NCBI RefSeq assembly: GCF_000176035.2
Contig: NC_015675.1
Coordinates: 5,832,001 to 5,896,000 of the forward strand
Origin: Mesorhizobium opportunistum WSM2075
GTDB taxonomy: Bacteria > Pseudomonadota > Alphaproteobacteria > Rhizobiales > Rhizobiaceae
Direction: 5' to 3'
DNA: 64,000 bases
Shown: positions 1 to 7,656 of the stretch, in pieces
Layout of the letters: the number at the start of each line of letters is the position of its first letter
Numbering within the stretch: the stretch's first letter is position 1
Program-made: the position numbers and the translations under genes
The notes under the pieces: generated by a model
The model's database searches: none
Told to the model about the DNA's origin: nothing
Seen by the model: only the letters and a program-made list of their open reading frames with translations

Positions 1-1
1 C

Positions 2-2899
2 TTCGATGTCGGCTATTCCTTGAGCACGGCCGCCGTCGACGTCCAGAACCGCGTCTCGCAGGCGGCCTCGTCGCTGCCGGCGATCGTCAACCAGGGCGGC
101 GTGACGATCAAGAAGCAGAACCCGAATTTCGTTCTGATCGTCAATCTCACCTCGCCCGACAGTTCCGTCGATCCGGTGGCGCTCTCGAACCTTGCCTATC
201 TGCAGGTCGTCGATCCGCTGAAGCGGCTGCAAGGCGTCGGCGACGTACAGATCTTCGGCGAGCGGCGCTATTCGATGCGCGTCTGGCTCGACCCGGACAA
301 GCTCGCCAATCTCGGCATCACCGCCGTCGACGTCCAGAATGCCATCGCGGAACAGAACGTCCAGGTGGCGGCCGGCAAGATCGGCCAGTCGCCGGCCCCG
401 GCCGGCACCGCCTTCGAGATGCAGGTCAACGCCGTCGGCCGCTTGAGCGACCCGAAGGAATTCGGCGACATCGTCGTGCGCGCCAACACCGACAGCGGCT
501 CGCTGGTGCGGCTGCGCGACGTTGCCCGCATCGAGCTCGGCGCGCTGCAATATTCATCGTCGGCCTTCTTCGGCAAGGATCCGACCGTGGTGCTCGCCGT
601 CTACCAGATGCCGGGCTCCAACGCGCTCGATCTGCAGCAGCGCGTCAAGGACAAGATGCAGGAGCTGTCGGGCCGTTTCCCCAAGGGCGTTTCCTACGCC
701 ATGCACTACGACACGACGCGCTTCGTCTCGGCGTCGATGCATGACGTGCTGATCACGCTCGGCGAAGCCCTGGTGCTGGTCGTCGCCGTGGTGTTCGTCT
801 TCCTGCAGAGCTGGCGCACGACCATCATTCCAACCATCGCCATCCCGGTTTCGCTGGTGGCGACGCTCGTGGTCATGGAGATGCTCGGCTTCTCGCTCAA
901 CATGCTCTCGCTCCTCGGCATGGTGCTGGCGATCGGACTTGTCGTCGACGATGCCATCGTGGTGGTCGAGAACGTCGAACGACAGCTCGAGGCTGGGCTG
1001 AAACCGCTGGCGGCGACCAAGGCCGCCATGGCCGAAGTCACCGGCCCGATCATCGCCACCACCGCCGTCCTGATGGCGGTGTTCGTGCCGGTCGCCTTCA
1101 TTCCCGGCGTCTCGGGGCGGCTCTACAACCAGTTCGCGCTGACAGTGGCGATTTCGGTCGGCATCTCCGCCTTCAACTCGCTGACGCTCAGCCCGGCGCT
1201 CAGTGCCGCTTTCCTGCGCTATCGCCAGGGCACGCAGTTCGTGCTCTTCCGCTGGTTCAACAGTGGCTTCGACAAGCTGTCGCATGCCTACGCCCATGGC
1301 GTGCGCTTCCTCATCCGCCTGCGCTGGATCATGCTCGGCCTGTTCGCAGCCGGACTGGTCGCCACCTACTTCGTCTGGCAGAAACTGCCCTCGACCTTCC
1401 TTCCGGTCGAGGACCAGGGCTACTTCTTCGTCGTCATCCAGCTGCCCGACGGCGCCTCGCTGGAACGCACCGACGCGGTGGCCAAGAAGGCGCGCGACAT
1501 CCTGCAGGCGACGCCCGGCGTCGACATCGTCGGTTCGATCAGCGGCCTGAACTTCCTGACCAGTGCTGCGCAGTCGAACTCGGCGGTCGAATTCGCCATC
1601 CTGAAACCCTGGGAGGAGCGCGGTCCCGACCAGAGCGCCTCCAAGCTCGTCGCCGACGTGCGCGGCAAGCTGATGCAGATTCCGGAGGCCTTTGCGCTGA
1701 GCTTCGATCCGCCTTCCATCCCTGGTATCGGCACCACGGGCGGCTTCGAATTCGTCGTCGAGGATCTCACCGGCCGTGGCAGCACAGCCCTCAACGATGC
1801 GACGCAAGCCGTGATCGCCGAGGCGCGCAAGCAGCCGGAAATCAATCCGCAGCAGCTGTTCTCGCCGTTCTCGACGTCGACGCCGCAGTTCAACTACGAC
1901 CTCGACCGCTCCAAGGCGAAGCTGCTCGGCCTCAACCTGCCTGACGTGTTCAACACGCTGCAGATCTATCTCGGCTCGCTCTACGTGAACGACTTCAACC
2001 TGTTTGGCCGCACCTTCCGGGTGACCATCCAGGCCGACAAGGACGCACGCGCGGGTGCTGCCGACATTTCTCGGCTCTATGTGCGCAATGCTTCCGGCGG
2101 CATGGTGCCGCTCTCGACGCTGGGCAAGTTGGTGCCGTTCGTCGGACCGGAAACCGTGCCGCACTACAACAACAATGCATCGGCCTCGATCAACGGCGGT
2201 GCCGCACCGGGCTTCTCCTCGGGCCAGGCGGTCGCCGCCATGGAACGGGCTGCCGCAACGGCCCTGCCGAGGGATTTCGGTTTCGAATGGACCGGCATCA
2301 CCTTCCAGGAACTCAAGGCAGGATCGATCGCATCGGTCGTCTTCGGCCTCGCCATCGTCTTCGTCTTCCTGATCCTGGCGGCGCAGTATGAGAGCTGGGC
2401 GATGCCGTTCATGGTGCTGCTGGCGGTACCGCTGGCCTTGTTCGGCGCCTTCGCGGCGCTCTCGGTGCGCGGCATGCAGATCGACGTCTATTCGCAGATC
2501 GGCTTCGTCATGCTGATCGGACTGGCGGCGAAGAATGCCATCCTGATCGTCGAGTTCGCCAGACGGCGGCGCGAGGAGGGCTTGAGCATCGTCGAGGCGG
2601 CGATGGAAGCCGCGCGTCTGCGGCTGCGGCCGATCCTGATGACGGCCTTCGCCTTCATCCTCGGCGTGCTGCCGCTGATGTTCGCGACCGGCGCCGGTGC
2701 ATCGAGCCGCCAGTCGATCGGCACCACCGTGTTTGGCGGCATGGTCGCCGCGACCATCCTGTCGCTGGTGTTCGTGCCGGTCTTCTACGCGGTCATCGAG
2801 CAGCTGCGCGAACGCCGCGAAAGCGGCGAGCCGGCCTCACAACATTCTGAACCAACTGCCGAAACCGCCTTCCCTCCCCTGGCGGAAGCGGCCGAATAA
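2..2899 (+). CDS. RND efflux pump inner-membrane permease (HAE1/AcrB-like), 5' truncated by window
   Basis: The frame is already open at base 2, so the gene starts upstream; compared with AcrB about 100 N-terminal residues (TM1 and the start of the porter domain) are missing. The TTG at 20 is not a credible start. Visible hallmarks are VVDDAIVVVENV near 941-976, carrying the paired Asp of the TM4 proton relay, and AAKNAILIVEF near 2525-2557 with the TM10 Lys. Two long periplasmic stretches alternate with two groups of membrane helices, as in a full RND protomer. It should export hydrophobic or amphiphilic compounds by proton antiport, with the adaptor 15 bp downstream. No outer-membrane channel gene is visible. 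Substrate unknown; family assignment very secure. Confidence 0.95.
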   Translation, partial: FDVGYSLSTAAVDVQNRVSQAASSLPAIVNQGGVTIKKQNPNFVLIVNLTSPDSSVDPVALSNLAYLQVVDPLKRLQGVGDVQIFGERRYSMRVWLDPDKLANLGITAVDVQNAIAEQNVQVAAGKIGQSPAPAGTAFEMQVNAVGRLSDPKEFGDIVVRANTDSGSLVRLRDVARIELGALQYSSSAFFGKDPTVVLAVYQMPGSNALDLQQRVKDKMQELSGRFPKGVSYAMHYDTTRFVSASMHDVLITLGEALVLVVAVVFVFLQSWRTTIIPTIAIPVSLVATLVVMEMLGFSLNMLSLLGMVLAIGLVVDDAIVVVENVERQLEAGLKPLAATKAAMAEVTGPIIATTAVLMAVFVPVAFIPGVSGRLYNQFALTVAISVGISAFNSLTLSPALSAAFLRYRQGTQFVLFRWFNSGFDKLSHAYAHGVRFLIRLRWIMLGLFAAGLVATYFVWQKLPSTFLPVEDQGYFFVVIQLPDGASLERTDAVAKKARDILQATPGVDIVGSISGLNFLTSAAQSNSAVEFAILKPWEERGPDQSASKLVADVRGKLMQIPEAFALSFDPPSIPGIGTTGGFEFVVEDLTGRGSTALNDATQAVIAEARKQPEINPQQLFSPFSTSTPQFNYDLDRSKAKLLGLNLPDVFNTLQIYLGSLYVNDFNLFGRTFRVTIQADKDARAGAADISRLYVRNASGGMVPLSTLGKLVPFVGPETVPHYNNNASASINGGAAPGFSSGQAVAAMERAAATALPRDFGFEWTGITFQELKAGSIASVVFGLAIVFVFLILAAQYESWAMPFMVLLAVPLALFGAFAALSVRGMQIDVYSQIGFVMLIGLAAKNAILIVEFARRRREEGLSIVEAAMEAARLRLRPILMTAFAFILGVLPLMFATGAGASSRQSIGTTVFGGMVAATILSLVFVPVFYAVIEQLRERRESGEPASQHSEPTAETAFPPLAEAAE

Positions 2900-2914
2900 G
2901 ATTGGAGACTGATC

Positions 2915-4066
2915 ATGCGTAAATGGAAAATCGCTTTGGGAACGGCTGTCGCGCTGGGCGCGATCTCGGTGGCGAGCGTTCACCTGCTCGACATGGGTAA
3001 TTTGAGCCTCAATGCCGGCACGGCCGGAGCGGCGCCCGCCCCGGCGGCGTTCGTCATGCCGGTACCGGTGGCAAGCGTCGTCAAGAAGACGATCCCGATC
3101 TACCTCGACTATGCCGCGCGGATCGAACCGATCCGCAGCATCACGCTGCAGGCGCGCGTGCCTGGCTACCTGCAGGAACAGACAGCGCAAGACGGCGCCG
3201 ATGTCCGGCAGGGCGACCTTCTCTACAAGATCTCGCCCGACGACTTCCAGGCCGCTCTCGACCAGGCGCAAGCCCAGGTCCAGCGCGACACGGCAACGCT
3301 CGACTATGCACGGTCCAATCTCGGACGTGGTAGCGAACTTGCCAAGAGTGGCTATCTGGCCAAGGACAGCTTCGACCAGCGCACCAGCACCTTGCGCGAG
3401 GCACAAGCATCGCTGGCGCTCAATCAGGCGGCAGTGCGCACGGCGGAACTCAACCTGAGCTACTCGCAAATCCATGCGCCGTTCAACGGGCGTCTGGGCC
3501 GCAACCAGGCCTCGGTCGGGACGCTGGTCAGCGTCGCCGGCACGGTGCTCAACACGCTGGTGCAGCTCGACCCGATCTACGTCACCTTCAATCCGAGCGA
3601 GACGGACCTGACCGAGATCGAACAGGCCCGCGCTGCCGGCCCGATCGAAGTCGAGGTGCTGCTTCCGGGTCAAACCGAGACCAGCCAGAAGGGCGAACTC
3701 ACCTTCATCGACAACACGGTCGACCACTCGACCGGCACCATCACCGCGCGCGCCACGATCGGCAACGCCAAGTTCACGCTCATGCCCGGACAATATGTCC
3801 GGGTGCGGCTGCACATCAAGCAGCAGCCCGATGCGCTGATGGTGCCGCAGACGGCGCTGGGTTCGAGCCAGCTCGGCAAATATCTCTACGTCGTCGGCAA
3901 GGGCAACACGGTCGACCAGCGGCTGGTCTCGCTCGGGCCGACCAGCGGCGACCTGGTGGCCATCCTGAGCGGCGTCTCCGAAGGCGACCAGGTGATAACA
4001 GGCAATCTGCAGAAGATCGGACCTGGAATGCCGATCTCGCCACTGCCACAGAAACCGGCTACCTGA
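2915..4066 (+). CDS. RND efflux periplasmic adaptor subunit (membrane fusion protein)
   Basis: 383 residues, a normal length for AcrA/MexA-type adaptors that bridge the RND permease to an outer-membrane channel. An N-terminal hydrophobic segment (about residues 5-24) serves as signal or anchor; no lipobox Cys is seen, so unlike AcrA it is probably not a lipoprotein. A split lipoyl (barrel-sandwich) domain flanks an Ala/Gln-rich alpha-hairpin (about 110-175), followed by beta-barrel and membrane-proximal domains, with typical MPGQYVRV and VPQTALG segments. GGAGA lies 6 bp before the ATG. The gene follows the permease, the reverse of the usual adaptor-permease order. A strong hairpin terminator follows. 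Confidence 0.93.
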   Translation: MRKWKIALGTAVALGAISVASVHLLDMGNLSLNAGTAGAAPAPAAFVMPVPVASVVKKTIPIYLDYAARIEPIRSITLQARVPGYLQEQTAQDGADVRQGDLLYKISPDDFQAALDQAQAQVQRDTATLDYARSNLGRGSELAKSGYLAKDSFDQRTSTLREAQASLALNQAAVRTAELNLSYSQIHAPFNGRLGRNQASVGTLVSVAGTVLNTLVQLDPIYVTFNPSETDLTEIEQARAAGPIEVEVLLPGQTETSQKGELTFIDNTVDHSTGTITARATIGNAKFTLMPGQYVRVRLHIKQQPDALMVPQTALGSSQLGKYLYVVGKGNTVDQRLVSLGPTSGDLVAILSGVSEGDQVITGNLQKIGPGMPISPLPQKPAT

Positions 4067-4092
4067 CACCCCCGCAGGCCCGGTTTCCGCGC

Positions 4093-4131
4093 GGCGCCCT
4101 CGACCTTTTCTCAGGTCGCGGGCGCCGTTTT
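4093..4131 (+). terminator. Rho-independent terminator after the RND operon
   Basis: A 13-bp stem (GGCGCCCTCGACC pairing with GGTCGCGGGCGCC, one mismatch) with an 8-nt loop is followed by GTTTTC. It lies 27 bp after the adaptor stop codon and should end the efflux operon transcript. It overlaps the stop of the LysR remnant on the other strand. Confidence 0.7.
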
Positions 4132-4282
4132 CACGAGCAGGCCGACAAGAGCGGCCACGTCGGCGCGATCGGCCTGGGCCGACGGCATGAAAGCGCAATA
4201 GGGGTGACCGGAGGCGCACCGAGACCGGCGACAGCGCGATCAGGCGGCCTGCGTCCAGATCGGTCTGCGCCATCCGCATCAC
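4111..4282 (-). pseudogene. C-terminal remnant of a LysR-type regulator gene (decayed)
   Basis: On the minus strand one frame reads ...MAQTDLDAGRLIALSP and, after a shift near 4200, another continues GHPYCAFMPSAQADRADVA...LLVKTAPA to a TGA at 4113-4111. Joined, these resemble the last 55-60 residues of GcvA-type LysR proteins (the LaaGrL...Y...P...v.a...WL pattern). No upstream DNA encodes the rest, because the GntR promoter follows. I read it as a truncated, frameshifted relic. The match is by eye only; a protein search of the joined frames would settle it. Confidence 0.35.
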
Positions 4283-4332
4283 GGATCGCGTTGCCCTAGC
4301 GAAAATGAAAAATCCGAAAATGGCGTCTTGTT

Positions 4333-4348
4333 AGATTGTCGACAATCT
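4333..4348. promoter_or_regulatory. Operator-like 16-bp palindrome before the GntR gene
   Basis: AGATTGTCGACAATCT is a perfect 16-bp palindrome ending 35 bp before the chosen start of the GntR gene. Its core TTGTCGACAA fits the TNGTNNNACNA-like pattern of FadR-subfamily GntR operators. The likely role is autoregulation and control of the following catabolic genes. Confidence 0.65.
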
Positions 4349-4383
4349 GATTGTCTTACCCTCTGTTCTCGCTGGAGGGCCGG

Positions 4384-5070
4384 ATGGGGAAGACGGATTT
4401 CAGTCCGATTGCCGACACCACGCGCCGCGCCGAAATCGTGGCGCTGCTCAGGCGCGCGATCCTGACCGGCCAGTTGGCGCCCGGCCAGAAGCTCAACGAG
4501 CTCAGGATCTCCGAACAGATGCGGGTCAGCCGCGCGCCATTACGCGAGGCGATGCGCGAGCTGGTGCAGGAAGGCATCCTGACCAGCATTCCCTATGCCG
4601 GCACCTTCGTCATCGATGTCACCGCCAAGGACATCGACGACGCCTATTCGCTCAACAAGGTGCTGGACGAGTTCGCGATCGAACAGACATGGCCACAGCG
4701 CGACCAGCGTTTCTTCGACGAGCTCGACCGCCGCCATGAAGCGGTGAAGCAGGCGACACGCGACCTCGACACCACAAGGCAGATCGAAACGGCGCTGCAA
4801 CTGCATGGCCTGATCTACGAGTGGGCCGACAATTCGGTGCTGCTGGAAACCTGGCAGCGGCTGATCAGCCGGTTGCAGATGTATTTCGCGCTGCATCAGC
4901 AGGCCCGCAAGGAGCCGGTGCCGGCCGAAGACGTCCATGAGATCTACGTGCAACTGATGAAGGGCCGCGACATGCGCGCTGCCCAGCGTCATGCCCGCGA
5001 ACATATCAGCCTCGACTTCGAAGAGCTGCTCTCTTACGCGCGCGGCCTCGAACAGCGCCCGGGCGCCTGA
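4384..5070 (+). CDS. GntR-family transcriptional regulator (FadR subfamily, FCD domain)
   Basis: 228 residues from the ATG at 4384. I prefer this start to the TTG at 4351 because GGAGGG sits 5 bp upstream and because the earlier start would place coding sequence against the operator. Residues about 14-75 form the winged helix, with the diagnostic G-x-L-x-P-G-x-K-L-N-E-x-x-I-S-E and VSRAPLREAMREL segments. The rest is an all-helical FCD effector domain that usually binds a small carboxylate through a metal site. The stop is only 29 bp before the first enolase-superfamily gene, so the two may be cotranscribed and the effector is probably that pathway's substrate or intermediate. Confidence 0.92.
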   Translation: MGKTDFSPIADTTRRAEIVALLRRAILTGQLAPGQKLNELRISEQMRVSRAPLREAMRELVQEGILTSIPYAGTFVIDVTAKDIDDAYSLNKVLDEFAIEQTWPQRDQRFFDELDRRHEAVKQATRDLDTTRQIETALQLHGLIYEWADNSVLLETWQRLISRLQMYFALHQQARKEPVPAEDVHEIYVQLMKGRDMRAAQRHAREHISLDFEELLSYARGLEQRPGA

Positions 5071-5099
5071 CCCAGACATCCCAGCCAACGGACAAATAC

Positions 5100-6206
5100 G
5101 TGCAGATCCAAACCATCAGAGCCTATCACGTCGTGCAGCCCTTCGTGGACGGGCCCTACCGCATGTCCAAGGGACGTGAGGCCGACGCCTTCGACGCGGT
5201 GATTGTCGCCATCACCGCCGACAACGGACTGACCGGCTGGGGCGAGATGGCGCCGCTCGGCAATTTTTACTCGCCCGCGTTTCCGATGGGAGCGCGCGCG
5301 GGCGTGCCGGAAATCGCGCCGCACCTCATCGGCCACGACCCGCGCGGGCTGGCCAGCATCGGCCGGCTGATGGACACGGTGTTCAAGAGCCATCCCTACA
5401 TCAAGTCGGCGCTCGACATGGCCTGCTGGGATCTCGCCGCGCGCGCCGCCGACGTGCCGCTGGTCACGCTGCTGGGCGGCAAGGAGAGCGACACCGCCGA
5501 GCTCTACAAGGTCGTCACCCATGGCAGCGTCGACGCCATGGCCGCACTGGCCAAGCGGATCGTCAAGGATGGCTTCCACCGGCTGCAGGTCAAGGTCGGC
5601 GGCAATGTCCATGACGATATCGAGCGCGTCACCGCGGTCGCCGCCTCGGTGCCGAAAGGCACGGTCATCTTCTGTGACGCCAATGCCGGCTGGACGCCGT
5701 ACCAGGCGCGCCAGTTCGCCGATGCCACGCGCGCCATCGACTATACGTTCGAGCAGCCCTGCACGACGATCGACGAGAATATGTCGGTGCGCCGTATGCT
5801 CGACAAGCCGATGGTGCTCGACGAATCCGTCACCTCGCTCGAGGAAATGCTGGAGATCCATCGCCGGGGTGCGGCCGATGGGCTGACGCTGAAGATCTCG
5901 CGGCTCGGCGGCGTGACGAAGACGCGTCTGATCCGCGACGTTGCCGTCGACCTCGGCTTCATGATGACGGTCGAGGACACCGGCGGCGCCGAGATCGACA
6001 CCGCCGCCATGGCGCACCTGTCGCTGTCGACGCCGGAAGAGCGCCGGCTGCACGCTATCGCCTTCCATGAGTGGGTGACGGTGCGCACGGCGTCGAACAT
6101 GCCGCCGGTCACGGGCAGCCGCATGGGCATTCCGGACGGACCGGGCCTCGGCATCGATGTCGTTCCCGACCTGCTTGGCGCACCGTTCTTCGAGATCGGC
6201 CGCTGA
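5100..6206 (+). CDS. Enolase-superfamily enzyme (MLE/MR type), possibly cis-3-hydroxy-L-proline dehydratase
   Basis: 368 residues from a GTG start; no strong ribosome site is seen. The N-terminal capping domain is followed by a TIM barrel with a complete active site: general bases Lys165 (QVKVGG) and Lys265 (LKISRLGG), and metal ligands Asp193 (CDANAGW), Glu218 (FEQP) and Asp241 (VLDES). The Lys-Lys arrangement marks the MLE subgroup (racemases/epimerases, cycloisomerases, some dehydratases). The N-terminal YHVVQPFVDGPY and the QVKVGG variant recall cis-3-hydroxyproline dehydratases and hydroxyproline-betaine epimerases, from memory. Its stop is 1 bp before the next start, so it is cotranscribed with a second family member. 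Superfamily certain, substrate not. Confidence 0.88.
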   Translation: MQIQTIRAYHVVQPFVDGPYRMSKGREADAFDAVIVAITADNGLTGWGEMAPLGNFYSPAFPMGARAGVPEIAPHLIGHDPRGLASIGRLMDTVFKSHPYIKSALDMACWDLAARAADVPLVTLLGGKESDTAELYKVVTHGSVDAMAALAKRIVKDGFHRLQVKVGGNVHDDIERVTAVAASVPKGTVIFCDANAGWTPYQARQFADATRAIDYTFEQPCTTIDENMSVRRMLDKPMVLDESVTSLEEMLEIHRRGAADGLTLKISRLGGVTKTRLIRDVAVDLGFMMTVEDTGGAEIDTAAMAHLSLSTPEERRLHAIAFHEWVTVRTASNMPPVTGSRMGIPDGPGLGIDVVPDLLGAPFFEIGR

Positions 6207-6207
6207 G

Positions 6208-7392
6208 ATGAAAATCCGCAGCATCAAGGCCACGCCGATCAATCTGCGCCTCGAAGCGCCCTATGGCTGGGTGTTCGGCGAGCTCGACGGATTTTCGCAG
6301 ACCATCGTCGAAGTCGAAACCGAGGACGGGCTGATCGGCGTCGGCGAGGCGCCGACGCCGGCGGCCGCCGCCATCGTCAATGATATCCTGGCACAACGCC
6401 TGGTCGGCCGCGACGCCTTCGACATCGCCGGCGCCGAGCATGTCTGCCTTCCCTTCTGGACCGGCGTGCAGTCGATCAACGACCGCACCCGCATCATGGC
6501 GTTCGGCGCCATCGAGATGGCGTTCTGGGATCTGCGCGGTAAGGCGTGGAACCAGCCGCTCTACCAGTTGCTTGGCGGCGCCGTGCGCAAGGACATCCCG
6601 TTCACCGACTATTTTTCTCTGCGCGGCGACGGGCCGAAGGTGAAAGGCGAAACGACGCCGGAGGAAGTCGCCGACTATTGCGTCGAGTTGCACGAGACCT
6701 ATGGAACGACTTTCTTCGAAGGCAAATTCTCGACGCAGGATCCGAAAATCTCGCTGAGAATGGTCGAGCTGATCCGCAGGAAGCTTGGCGACGACGCGAT
6801 GATCCGCATCGATTCCAACCAGGCCTATTCGCTCAGCACCGCGCGGCGCCTGGCGCGACCGCTGGAGGATCTCGGCGTGCGCAACTGGGAAGATCCGGTG
6901 GCGACGATCGAGGAGATGCGGGAGCTGCGGCGCCATTGCTCGATCCCGTTCTCGACCCACAACATCGACATCGCGCGCGCCATGGACCTCAAGGTGCCTG
7001 ACGCCTTCGTCGGCAACCCGACCGTGCATGGCGGCATCGGCCGCATGCTGCGCTTCGTCGGCGCCTGCGAGCACGCCGGCATCGACTTCTGGTGCTACAG
7101 CGGCGACAGCGGCATCGGCAGCGCCGCCTACCTGCATCTGTGCGCGGCGCTGGGCTGGATCCGGGAGCCGAACCAGTCGCTGTTTCGCATGCAGCCGACC
7201 GATATCACCGAGGAAGGGCCGTTTTCGCCGAGGAACAATGTCGTGCGCGTGCCGGAAGGCCCCGGTCTCGGCATCACCTTGTCGCGGGAAAACCTCGCGG
7301 CCTGCCATCGCGATTTCACCGAGAACGGCCCCTGCAACAAATATCACGACCCGGCTGCGCCCGGGACATACCGCCGTTTGCCGCTGAACTAG
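6208..7392 (+). CDS. Enolase-superfamily dehydratase-like protein (glucarate dehydratase-like, atypical active site)
   Basis: 394 residues from the ATG at 6208; an earlier in-frame start would overlap the upstream gene by about 50 bp. The capping domain and barrel are recognisable, with Lys173 (EGKF), metal ligands Asp202 (IDSNQ) and Glu228 (NWEDP), and Asn252 (STHN) at the third-ligand position as in glucarate dehydratases. The later barrel strands, where that group carries an Asp-His dyad (DPH and HSN-like motifs), instead read VGNPTVHGG and CYSGDSGIG, so the usual catalytic His seems absent. It may act on another acid sugar or amino-acid derivative, or in a different mode. It is in an operon with the preceding enzyme, and an ABC importer follows. 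Confidence 0.83.
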   Translation: MKIRSIKATPINLRLEAPYGWVFGELDGFSQTIVEVETEDGLIGVGEAPTPAAAAIVNDILAQRLVGRDAFDIAGAEHVCLPFWTGVQSINDRTRIMAFGAIEMAFWDLRGKAWNQPLYQLLGGAVRKDIPFTDYFSLRGDGPKVKGETTPEEVADYCVELHETYGTTFFEGKFSTQDPKISLRMVELIRRKLGDDAMIRIDSNQAYSLSTARRLARPLEDLGVRNWEDPVATIEEMRELRRHCSIPFSTHNIDIARAMDLKVPDAFVGNPTVHGGIGRMLRFVGACEHAGIDFWCYSGDSGIGSAAYLHLCAALGWIREPNQSLFRMQPTDITEEGPFSPRNNVVRVPEGPGLGITLSRENLAACHRDFTENGPCNKYHDPAAPGTYRRLPLN

Positions 7393-7656
7393 GAGAATGA
7401 GGACGAAAAGGAGGCGTGTTCAAGAACAACGGTTCGTCGCCGCGATCGTGTCGTGACGGCAAGACCGGACGGGTGGAAGCATTGCCTCAAGAAAATCTGA
7501 CCCCTCCGCCGCGAGGATCGGATGGACCGGGGAAAACCGCGTGCTACAGTTCCGTCGACCGACAACATTGACGACCTGGACAGGAGAACTCCACGGAATT
7601 TCGTCAACTGGAAATGCATTCTTCAGCCATAAGAAACAGGGGAAAGGGTTAAACCC

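Noticed and set aside
554..4282. Large minus-strand reading frames opposite the first RND genes (536 and 481 codons)
   Set aside because: They are Arg/His/Asp-rich antisense shadows of high-GC coding sequence, with no domain features, and overlap genes with unmistakable RND motifs.
4351..4383. TTG start giving an 11-residue longer GntR protein
   Set aside because: No ribosome site, and the ATG at 4384 has GGAGGG at proper spacing.
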